A stretch of DNA of 64,000 nt from the NCBI RefSeq assembly GCF_963576545.1, contig NC_083651.1, positions 14,757,124 to 14,821,123 on the forward strand. Reading direction: 5' to 3'. Below the pieces are notes generated by a model that ran no database searches, was not told the origin of the DNA, and saw nothing but the letters and a program-made list of their open reading frames with translations. This document shows positions 48,501 through 60,700 of the stretch, one piece after another. Each line of letters starts with the position of its first letter. Positions within the stretch are counted from its first letter, which is position 1. This DNA comes from Limanda limanda (lineage: Eukaryota > Chordata > Actinopteri > Pleuronectiformes > Pleuronectidae). A program made the translations under genes and the position numbers.

Positions 48501-51500
48501 TTTATTGTTTTAGTTTAACAGAACCTCTCAGCTCGGCTTTCAGCAAAAATCTCTAATAAACATAAAGTAGACGACAGCAGACAGAAGTTATTGACTCGCT
48601 GGGGAAGAGAGTTGGAGCAGAGTAAATTCTGGACCAACATTAAAACAGAACTTTCAATGGATGCCAACGTTGGACTTCTAATCGTGCAGCATCGAAATAT
48701 TATTATTATTATCCCTAGAACCAACCCGTTCATTCATGTTTCACAATAACTGTGTCATTCATTAGCAATTAACGTCAAATGATATTCATACAGTTGTACG
48801 GTGCTGCATGCCCATCATAACCTTTGTGTGAGAGCCATTTGCCATGAGCTATGATTTTGATATTGCTGATTGAAGTAAAATCAAAGCAGAAGCAGAGGTC
48901 AAGAGGAAGAATATGAACGTTTCACAATCACTGATAAAACGGTCTTCATGATTTGCCTTTAGAGACAGATCATGAACATCTTTCTACAGCTGTTTGCACT
49001 GATTTGACATAATTGACCACACTTTCTCACTGAACTTTTCTCAGAAAGCTGAGACTACTCAATAAACACATGCACCTATGACTTCATTTGTTTCGTAACA
49101 TATTTATTTATCTCTTGGTTTCGGATTATTGTCCATAAGAGATAAAAACAGAAAGTAGGGCATGGTTAAAATGTGCAGTAGAATCTTAGTAGAATAGAGA
49201 TCTTTGAGGAGGGACCAGTCTGTCTTGTCGGATTCATGCCATCCGCTGTTCAAAGAGTTTACGAGAATCTCTCGGCCTAAATGCAGGACGCATAGATTTA
49301 AAAGCTCATTTGTCCCTGCTGTCATTGGCCTTTTAGATGAGACTTTGTGACTTTAATAACATTGTACTGTTTTGATCATCTGTTTTGTCATGCACTGATT
49401 GCTGGCTGTGCAACAAATTGTCCTTTGGGGCTGATAATTATTTCTCGACCTCGCTGCAGGGGTATAGTTACTTTGCAAACTAGCATTCCCTTTGTTGCTT
49501 AACCTATTTTAAGGGCATTGTTTAAGCTGTTTTTATGCAGTCTGAATACAATTCCTAACATTTTCTGTTTCTCTTGTAAGTTTTATGGGAGTGGGGCTTC
49601 ACATTAGCTCTTGCAATGGTCTCCCAGATGCTGAAATCCTCTCTGCAGTAAACTCAAACATCTTGTTGTCAACACTCTTAAAGGTTTGCAGATGGAACTC
49701 GTTGTTTTTGACATTGGCATAATCGGAAAGTTTGAGCTGCTTTAGTGTGATATACATTCAGTCGTCTTTTTGAGCTTCACTTGAGCCCTTTAGTGTAATT
49801 AATGCAGAGAACACAAGGTCGGCCACCTCCAAAACAGCTGTATGTCTCTTATAAGGTGTTCAAAGAACCATCACGTCTATATATGGGCTCGCCCCCCCCC
49901 CCCCCCACTTCACAAGGATGATGTCAGTTCTCCTGGCGTTTTACAGGGCGAACGCTGAAAAAGCTTTCAGATTAGTGTGGCACTTGTTGTTGTGGGATCC
50001 CCGCTAAGTTCACTTCCCTGACCCCCGAGGCTCCCCCCTCCCCCTGCTGATCCCTCTCCTCTCTGAGGTCTGCTATCCGTGAGAAGCCCCCTCTCCAGCA
50101 GAACTCTCCCCTCACCGCTGAAAGGCCCTTCTCTCATTAGCATGCCCCTGGGGCTCCTCAGCCTGCTGTTGCCAAACAAACACAGGCCAAGATTTTTCCT
50201 CCTCATCTCCCTCTCAGTGTCCGCTCCTCTCGGTCGTCTCTCACCGTCCATCTTCCCCTTGTCTCTGTTAGTTTTGACAGGTCGTGTCCCACCGCCTCAT
50301 CCCCCCCTCTTTGTGTTTGTGGCATTCTCCCATTTCTCCCTCTTCTTTATTAGCTCCTTGACCCTTCTTAGATTTCATTTCACTTTTCCACCCCTTTCCG
50401 CCTCTAATCCATTTTCGCATCGTGTTTCCTCTGGTGTTCATATCCGCCCAGAGGACGCTCGTTCTCCCTGTTTAGGAAATGTTGCTTCGCTTTTCCTTTC
50501 CTGTCTCCTTTTTTTTATGTGAGTTCAGAGCCACCAGATGGAGGAAGGACAGCGGTCAAAGTTTTGCTAATGTATGCTGCAGGAGCAGAGGGCATATGGT
50601 GCCAATCAGGAGATGAAGGAACACACACACACACACAAACACACCCACACACACATGAATTAGAAAAAGGTGATTGTGCAGCATAGAGTGGTTTTCACCC
50701 ACAACTAAAGTAGGGGCCCCCTACGCTCTCCTCACTGATATAACAAGCCTGCTCTCACCAGGCTGCTTTCTTCGGGTTGCTATTCATTGTAACACAAGTG
50801 AGAGAGAGCAGTGTTCAGGACATGTTCAATGAGTTGTACGTCAATAACAGGACAAATTCATTTGACTCTAAATTTATCCCCCAAACCAATCATGAGATTC
50901 CTAATACCACGCGTTTTACCTGTCAAACTGGATTTTAATGATTCACATTATAGAAGTGTTGTCCTATCATTGGGTAATGAACATATTAAGCCCATTGAGA
51001 GTTCATTTAAAGAGCAATTATCAAAGTTGGACTTTTTTTAATCCTTTTAATTATTATCAGTACACCAGTGACTTGAGTGCAAACTGGAACTGGAAGTAGT
51101 GAATTTCCATTCAAATCAGCTCGGGAGAACCTCTTCTGCATCTCAGAGAGGAACTGTGATGTACAGTGGACGAGACGGAAACGCAAATGTGGAGGAGCGA
51201 GAGAGGGAGAGAGAGAGAGCAGAGAGGACGAGAGAGAGAGAGAGCTGAGAGAGGAGAGAGTACAGAGGGACAGAGAGGAAGAGAGAATTTGCTGCAAGGA
51301 AGCATTTTTGCTGGATGGGAGAAAACCAACCATGGAAACTCCATCAGAGGAAAACCAGGAGCAGGGTCCGGACAAAAGAGGTACCAACGAGCACTGACAA
51401 AGAGCCAGGGCAGATCTTTTCACCGCTGTGTTTACTGGGGCTGTGACCTACTCCAGGCTGCTTGGTTTCACTCAGCACAATAGTTGGGTAGATTTCTTTC

Positions 51501-51726
51501 TCAGCAGGGTTTTTTTTTTCTTCTTTAAACGTCTAAGCAGCCTACTTGTGTCAGTGTTTGCATGCAGGAAACTTGATCGTGTTGCAAATGATATTTTATT
51601 AGCAAATCGTGCATCGCTGCCTCTGTAAACCTGCTGCTGATGTCATGTGTGGAGTGTGTTTTTGCTTTGTGCTTGTTTTATGATCTAATTAGTGGAAGTC
51701 ACACACTGCTGCAGGGGGTGAGGCTG

Positions 51727-51757
<31 letters not shown>

Positions 51758-54700
51758 TGCCGCTGGTCATCATCTCACGAGTGTGACTTCTAAGGACATT
51801 GAGCCTGTTGCAGGATCCGCTGCAGATCAATCAAAGCTCAGGGTGCGTTTGAGTTGTTCCTTTGGGGCGGACAGATGATGAATGAGGCGAGTGAGGGGCT
51901 GGCAAGGACAAAGATAAATGGATCAGCTATTACCAGTCTCACAAACAGACAGTCATGAGGGCTGCAAACACCAAAGTGACAGTGTCATTAACTTACTCAT
52001 CCCCGCCTACTTGTAGAAATCAGCAGGGAGTCATTGATTTTTCTTTTTGCTCTTTATTTTGTACATGTAATCTAATAATGGCAGACCAATAGTAGTAAAA
52101 GCCTGTCATGTCTGATCCGTCAGAACCGCTCATCACACCCAGAGGCAGAGTTACCGACAGATAAGATACAAATATAAATTTGACAGTGATATAAACCCAA
52201 TAAAAGCAGTACTTCCTCACATTTGAGCAGCTGGAGACAACAAATATTAGATGAATTGAGCCGTAACGTTTATCCAAATCCATTTATTTACCTAAAACTT
52301 ACTTTATCATCACCTCATTGTAGTTTTATTATTGTAATGTCTGGTCATGCTTAGATTTCTGTCACACGTAGAGTGTTTTTATCCTTTATTCTTTTATGAC
52401 TGTTATCTTTGTGTTTTCATTGAGTGCTAATTGAATGAAGTTATTATTATTTATCATCCATTTCTCATCTTTTTCATCTGGGTTTTCTATAGCGATGAAT
52501 AGTTCCACCACAATGCCGACTCCAGCTTTCTATGTCTATACTAAACACCTCCAGAATTCTCATTATTCTCTGTACCTGCCAATCCCAGCTTTAATTGCTG
52601 TGTCTTCTTCTTTTTCTACATTTAATTGGCATTTTCTGGCTTTATATTAAAGAGCAGACAATAGAATTCTGACAGGAAATGAGGCCAGAGGTAGATGGGG
52701 TCGAAGGACACGGCACAAAGGTCCCCGGCCCGACCTGACTTAGGCCAGCCATGTTGTAATTACGTGGTTGGCGCCTCAAACCCTCAGACCACTCTGGCGC
52801 CTTAATCTGTCTTTTTATGAAGAGCGGTACCTTCACTTATAAACCTCGGGTCAGGTCGGGAATGTTGATGGAGAGATTTTGATATTGGCCTGTTAGTAGA
52901 GAGATTTAAACCTTCCTCCAAATGCACATAGAATATTGTCCATTATGAACATCATTGCCTCTTATTGTCTGTTAATACATGAATCATCCTCCCACACTTC
53001 TCTCAGTCTCATTCGCACACAGCAATTAGTGGAGACAGAGTAAGTTTCCGATGTTGGATAAGTAAACAGCAAGACCACTCTCGACGAATTTGCAGGCTCA
53101 GATCTCCCCTGTCCCTTGGGAGCGGCCATTACAGCCATTATGGAGTTTTAAAAAGTGTTGTTCCTCTCGAAGTGGAGAGTGTGGAAAAATGAGCCTGTTT
53201 CTCATAAATGGTGTTTTGGCAGTTCGCCCCCAACGGAGCAACAAACAACAACACTTTAGCATTAGCTGTAAACAGACACATCTGTTTGCAATGAGGCTCG
53301 ATGTGAGATTAAACCTAAATGCCAGTTTCAATGGAGCTGCAAGCCAGTTTTGTTGTTTAGGGCTCATGGATTAGATGGAAGAATCTCAAATTGTGCGTGT
53401 CCATGTGTGTTTATTTGTGTGTGTGAGATTTTTTTTGTATATGAAATGCATACACTTACTATACATCCTTGCATGTGGTTTTTTTTGTTTGGGTGTCTGC
53501 GAGCTGGCTTGTGTCTGGTATCCACATAAAATTATATTATAATTCTAGAAATCTTTTCCTCTCTGCAGTAAAAGGAAGATTTAGACTTGTGTTTTTTACT
53601 TCCCACTGACGGCCCTGCAGTTGTTGGAAGATTTCAGCTTTGTGGCGATGACGTTCCGTGTTCACGTGATGGAGGTTGTTGAAGGATGGAGGCTGGTGAT
53701 GAATCAGGGCCAGCTGCAGGGGTTAGGGCTTCTCTCTCTGTCTGTTAGTGTGTGGTATAACTTAATGGAATAAAAATACTTTAGTAGCACAACATACACA
53801 AATATAACAAAGGTTTTCAAATATGATTTTTACAGAGGGCCACGTGCATATCCAATAATGCAAGATTCATTAGTGTTCATTGGCGCCGATTTATCTTACT
53901 GCACAAGATGGATCCTGTGGAGTGACGCTCTGATTGGTGGTTAGATTTTGGAGCAGGGGACTGAAGTTTAGTCCCCCCCAGTTGATCCAGTCAGTCACCA
54001 ATTGTGAAGTTTGACATCATATCAAGGTAAATTTGGCGCAGACAGTATGCCGGCACATGTGGGTGCTTGGTACTCTGTGTGGGTGCTGGAGCCACGGAGC
54101 CCCCACTGATTGGGCGCCGAAATTACACCAAATCAAAGTATCCTGGTGGTTTATGGGTTAGTTTTTTAAACGTGGGCAAATCAGCACGTTCACGTCTCCA
54201 TCAGTGTAGATCGGAGCCGAGCAAATACAAACCTGTGTCTTCTACAGGATCATTTGACCCGGGAGTGAATGCCGATTGAATCCATTCCCGATGCATCAGA
54301 TGTTAGCGGTTGTTCGTTTTTTTGACCAGTGGAAAAAGGGTTTTTGTGTCTGTCTGCCAGTCGGTTTCCCCGTTTACCTGCGACTCATGTTCGTCTGGCT
54401 GAGCCATCTGATTCACACATTGGCCGACTTGGGTTAGGGTTAGGGTTAGGGTGCGGTGCTGGGTGGGGGGCACACAGGATGGAGCTCAGCGGTGGGCTTG
54501 TCCTGGGCCTCCAGCCTTTGGGCCGGAAGAGCAGGGCCGTGGTTCACTGCCGTTCTCAATGGCCCCTGAGAGTCCAGTGTGATGGACAGTCCCCGGGCTG
54601 CAGACACTGGCTCTTTGTGTCAGAGTTTCTTGGACTCTTTCTCGGTCTCTCTTTTTTTTTTTTGTATCTCCCTCAAACACTGTCACACAAACAGACACAC

Positions 54701-57700
54701 ACACACACATACTTTTTCTCACACAAGCAGCTTTTTCTTCCTCCCTCCTCGTGATCCTGAAGTCTAGCCTCTGCTGCAAGGCCTGACATTGTCATTACAA
54801 ACAGTCACTAATTTGTCTGTGTTTCTCTCTTTCAAGCCGTTTTTCATTCTGTCTCTCCGCCTCTCATTCATGCACAGGAGCAATGAAACGACGAGTGCAG
54901 AGTCTCGGGGCGGCTGGAGGTCTAACCAGGTCTATTAGTCAGGGAGCATGTGAAAGTCATCAGAGGGAAAAAGCGTGATTTTCATTTACAGTGCTCTGCT
55001 CCGAACCAGCCGGGCAAGATCCCTTTAGTTACAGGCTACTTGTTGTTGTTTAGAGTCACCGGCTCCTTCTGTTATTGCCTGTGGAGGAGGAAGGTTTGAG
55101 CTGAAGTTTACACTGCAATATCCTGTACTCCTGCACTAATCCCACGCGGTGCACTCAGAGAATACAGTCTTCATTTTGCTGCCTGGTAGACTGTAATGAT
55201 ACTGGTTGTTGATCATGTAGACAAAACATGGAACATATAACATGTAAGCCATCAGTCTAAATGCAGAATCTATCATGCTCTTTGAACCAGATTTAGTTTG
55301 ACATTTGGGGAACCTGCATAGCGCTCGTAGCCTGATATTTAAGATGAACGAGTACGATGAACGAGCTACCGACAGACAGAGAGAGATTTCTAGAATTATT
55401 AGATGGATGCAAAAAATCTAGATGGTGTGAAGAACTCATTCTGAAATATAGGCATAAACCATTTTTTAAAAACCAGCAGATTGACTGATAAGAACGCGTG
55501 AAACTTCCCACTGATCCTGTGCTTACTTCATAATCCCACCTCTGCTTTGAATCCATCTACTGAAGAAGCCCTATTTGACTGCTGTCCCCGTGGTGCCTTG
55601 TGCAGGACTGGTTGAAGTTGGTGTTGAGCTTTGATGTTGTCTCTGTCTCCCCTGATGTCTAATACTGAGGCTAACGCTTGCACAGAGGCCCTTTTGTGAA
55701 CAGAACAGTATTCCTGAGGTCACTAATAGTTGAACCACGGCAGCGCGTTTGTCCGTGTGCCAGTGTTGTTTCAGTCGGCCAGAACAGAGTAATACTAACC
55801 TGCCAACATGTTGAGTCCAGCCGTGAAAATACAACCTCGGATTTATTGTGTTATTAGGCATAACACCCGGTAAGTGAGAGAGAGGGAGGTGGCAAACCAA
55901 CACATTCAACCTGGATGGATGGACAGCCTGTAAAGCAAGTCACTCCAGTGGAATGGAAACTAATCAAGCTGCTTGTGGGTCCTTCTTGAAATGCCATTTA
56001 ATTAGATTATACATCCACTAGTATAGTGTCCCTTCTATGATTGTTTGGACTGGGCTGTTTGTTCGGCCTGCAGTGATGCTGGTTGGGGCTTTTCTTCTGC
56101 AGTATGAAGTTAATAGGTTTTCTTTGGTAGTATTTCCTCACTCTTATCGAGGTTTAAGGATGAGAGGATGTCACACCTTGTTAAGCCCTATGAGACAAAA
56201 TATGATTTTGGAATATGGTCAATACTATTTGACTGTCTTGAATTCAGATTGGATGGGTCTTCTTTTTTTTTTTTTTGGGCACATCACCACCAAAGCTCAA
56301 CTCTGCCATCCAAAGAAGAAGAAATATCCGTTCTGGTGTTTGCTGCATCGTTAGTATGTCTCTGGTTACGTTGATGTGTCAAACTAATACCTCTCTAGCC
56401 GGCCTGTTAGCGAGGTGGTAGGTAGCTAAGTGGCTTGAGAGGGATGAGTACTTGCGGTGGTGAAAGCCCGGAAGTGCTTATGAAGCAAACTGCGTCGGAA
56501 CCCAGGATCATGGGAATCAATAATATTTTCCCCTTTTAGTGTGTATTGTCACTGCAAGTTTGGTCTTAAATTAAATTTTAACTTGTATATAGCGTTAGTC
56601 TCCCTGAGCAGATGGCTTATTAAAAAGTGTATCTTGTCTCTCTCTCTCTAACTGAACAGAGTTACACGAGTGTGGGAGATGCAGGCATGTCAGCCTGACC
56701 TTCTCCTTGACAGGCTGCAGGGGAGGGTGGTTACACAGTTAATGAGATGTTTTAATATATTCAAATTTTTCTCTAACTGAAGGTACAAACTACCCCATCT
56801 ATCCTGGTTTTATTCTTATTTTCAGATCCAGCTAAAATTCAGGAAAACAAGTAGACTGACTGTCAGATGGAATCATGGCATCCAGAACCATGGTATCAGG
56901 TTTTAGAGAGTTTAACAACCGGGAACAGTGTTGCATTGCCAAGCAGGTTTTAAACCAAACAGACACTTAGACAACAAGGTTTCGTTCATGACACGACTTA
57001 TTACAATCACATGACGGTTGTAATGTCTGGAGCTCATTTTCTGAAACACTTTTCAAATGGAAACTTTTACCCTCTCCAGAATGAGGGACTTCCATTGCCA
57101 GGAAAGCATTTCGAGGCTGAGGATCCAGTCCGACTCAGCTACAAACCCAAGGAGCTTGTCGACTTGTGGCCGAGATACAGTGTGGGTCTGGATCAGAGCA
57201 ACCTGACGGTGACATCCACTGCCAGAGCTGCTCTTCCTTTAAATGGACTGTATTTACTTTGCAGCTGGGCTCAATATCCTGTGGAGCACTCCCAGCAGCC
57301 CACTGGCCCTCCCCAACACACTCATCAGTGAGATGTGGGCTGCGGTGGAAGTTAGCCACTCCGCTCCGGGCGCACTCATTGAGTTGTGGTTAACGCGCTG
57401 CCATAGCAACTCTTGTTCACCCACCATGGGACAGAATTTTTATCTCCCTGCACTACACAAACAGTCAGGATGAAGCGTCTGACTGCAAAAGTGGACGGGC
57501 CCAGCAGCAGTATATCTGCTTTAATATCCTTTGCCCGAGCAAAGAGCACAAACACAGATGAACTTTCAGGAACTGTCGCCTCGTAGAGGAAGCGAGAAGA
57601 GGAGGAAAGAATTTCAGCTCGGTTTTCTTTGTGACAAGATTTGAGCAAAGATTTACTCGTGTTGTCTGCTGCCGCCCAACATGTTATCCTTCCTCCTACT

Positions 57701-60700
57701 GCACACAAGAAATAGCTGAAACAGGAAATCTGTATTCAACAAGAATTCTGCAGAGTAACTTGTTGCTTTAACTAGAACTCAGTCTCTTGTGCTGTTGATA
57801 TTTAATGGAATAATATGCACAGGTGTTATTGAAGCTTTTGTAAAGATATCGCATGTTGTTTAATGCACATTGGCTTTGCTGTGGCTCAGATGATGTATAT
57901 TACGGTGGAAGCAATGTCAAAATCCAAAGTCTCATTTCACGGATGATTATTGTGGTATTGTTGCAGAAAATTACAAATAAGCTTATTCCCCATCTAGGAT
58001 TTCTCAACCCTGGAATAAGATAGGCTTTGGTCACTAGGGTGCAGTGTAACTTTGTGATACATTAAACAGACGTGCAACAGAAAAACCAAAACAACAGTTT
58101 AAAGAGGCTAAAATGCTCTGTAGAGCTGAGGGAAACAGTAGAGTTGGCTCTGTCACTTCTCACATCCAATCAAAAATATCAATTATAGATGCGATAAATT
58201 CTCAGTCTGATATCAGGCAATAGCTCCTACAATAGTAGGAGCTTTAAAACATAAACAGCTGACCTGAGTTTCCCATGACTCCATACAACATCCTGTCAAA
58301 CACATGTGGATGTGATTGTGAGCACACTGGGGTTTGTTTCCTTGAGCGTCCACAGACAGTACATTGCGGTGACCAGCTCCATTTCACAAGCCGGAGAGAC
58401 ACATTGGATGAGACAGGCTCATCTGGGTCATTTCATTCTCCCTAGTGCGAGTTGCCATTGATTTCCATTATGGCTTGGCAGGAACCCACTGCTCTGACCT
58501 GCTGGACCGCCATTAGTGCCCTTTAAGTGTAGTGATGAATTGTCAAACGAAACATTAGAGGCGATGAGGAGTGTAGAGCCTCAGCGGCAACACAACGAGC
58601 TGCAGTGTTTCTCTGCTGCTTTGCATCGCAGAGGGGGAAGGAAGCATCAAGAGTGACCGCAGACAAATTTTAATGAAACATGTCTGCTCTGTCTGCACTG
58701 TTTCCCATGCAACATTTTAAAGTTCAGCAATCTTTTTAACGAGTCCTGGTGAATCATGCAAAACTATTCATATGGCACCATGATGCCCTGCCTCTCCCCC
58801 ACTGCATGCTGGGATCTCACATTCAATTTCCCTGAGATCACTTCCAGTCCCCCCTAGTGAAACACAGTAATTTGATTTTTGGGCCAATATTGGGACAGAA
58901 TGGAGTTTATTGCCCTTTTAAATAAAAAAAACTTTCATGCTAACAAATGATGCAAATCTCTGACTCAATTCCTCTTGTTTTTTTGCACAGGTTGCTTTGA
59001 GTGCTGCATCAAATGTCTAGGCGGCGTGCCGTACGCGTCGCTGGTGGCCACCATCCTCTGCTTCTCCGGTGTGGCCTTGTTCTGCGGATGTGGCCACGTG
59101 GCTCTCACTGGCACTGTGACCATCCTGGAAACCCACTTCTCCAAGGTCGTCAGTGATCACGCCATGCTGACCGATGTGTAAGTGACCTCACACTGTATGT
59201 GTGTACTTACATGGCTGCCTGTTATGCCATCCAGTGTCTGAGAAACGTGAAACGAGATCCTTGTTATTAATTGGAATTGTGTTTTCTGAGTTATTTATAG
59301 GAACTTTTATCATTAAAATAACAAATATCAAGCCTCAATTAAATTCTTCGTCGTAAGGGTTTGATAACGAGTCATGAGGAATCATTGCCCAGTTTTATAA
59401 ATATAAATATGGGCTGATTTATTGGTGTTGGAAATGTTTTACTCCCTATCAGTATAAGCATCAGATGGCTCTGCAAATAATGTCAACTGGAAAGTAAAAA
59501 GAGGTCGAGTCTAAAGTGAAATAACATTTTAAATCAGGGTGAGTCTATTTTTAGCCGATATGGTTTCCCACATTCACTTTATCCTGGAGATGAGTCCTAA
59601 TATGGACTTTTCCCCCCGTTTCAGAGTATCCATTAGTCCAGACAATAAAAGACCAATGACAAGAGACAGGAATGCACATATGTTTTATGTTGGTGTAGAT
59701 TTGGAGTGCACTGTTTAATTTAAAGTCCACAAAGGCAGTCTGTCTCTTGGTGGACGCTTCCCAGAGACGTGCATCACCTGTTATCTCCACATTTGGCCTT
59801 AGGGAAGCTGGGCTGCTGTCTCCATCATATCCATCTGTTTATGATTAATCTGCCAGGCCCAGTTTACTCATGTGTTTCTACACCAGACGGTCGGTGGTGT
59901 TCCACACAGTTACTTAGCCTGACATTTTTAGTAGGCTTCTCCAGGGCTAAACACATGATGGCTGTTGATTTGTTCTGCTGTTTTGAACCCACTTCAACTA
60001 CTTTACTGGTTAAAACTCATGTGTGTTTAACATTGTTCCTTAACAGAGTACAGCTGATGCAGTACGTCATCTATGGCATCGCTTCCTTCTTCTTCCTGTA
60101 CGGGATCATCCTGCTGGCCGAGGGCTTCTACACAACCAGTGCAGTCAAGGAGCTGCACAGCGAGTTCAAGACCACCATCTGTGGACGCTGCATCAGTGGA
60201 ATGGTATGTTCACACACAACCACCGGGCCAGGTGTAATCCTGATTTGTATACACTAATCATTTTAAAACAATGCTTTCATGCCATATGATTCAAATTTGA
60301 GGGGGGGAAAAGGTGGGATGAGGAAGAGTGTAATTGTTACCATTTCACTCCTGATTCTGGTTTCATGGTTGTCCGTTGACGCTAACATTGTTCCATCGCT
60401 GCGTCCTCAGTTTGTCTTCCTCACATACATCCTGGGCGTGGCCTGGCTCGGTGTTTTCGGCTTCTCCGCGGTGCCCGTCTTCCTCTTCTACAACATGTGG
60501 TCCACCTGTGCTGCCATGAAGTCTCCCATGGCCAACCTCACCAGCATCGACTCCATCTGCGTGGATGTTCGTCAATACGGTAAGAGGATAGTCACAAGAA
60601 TGTCTTGTTGAGGAGATCAGGCTCCGCTCACTGGGAGAGAGAAATTTTGCCCCAGGGACCAGGGGGGTGCTGGGTCAGTGAGGGTTTAAACTTGGTTGGG

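Larger units (their letters stand above)
35311..51331 (+). other. gpm6b: gpm6b intron 1, part upstream of the alternative first exon
   Basis: About 16 kb with no other exon recognised. It holds C-run/CA and CA microsatellites (36475-36507, 37834-37875), a Tc1-type relic (40513-41030), G and C homopolymers (47527-47545, 49892-49906) and a pyrimidine-rich stretch at 49970-50520. A 147-codon ORF in that stretch is low-complexity and not considered a gene. Confidence 0.5.

Noticed and set aside
50079..50522. 147-codon ORF with many hydrophobic residues
   Set aside because: It lies in a pyrimidine-rich stretch of the gpm6b intron. Leu/Ser/Pro/Phe richness follows from CT composition, and no domain is recognised.
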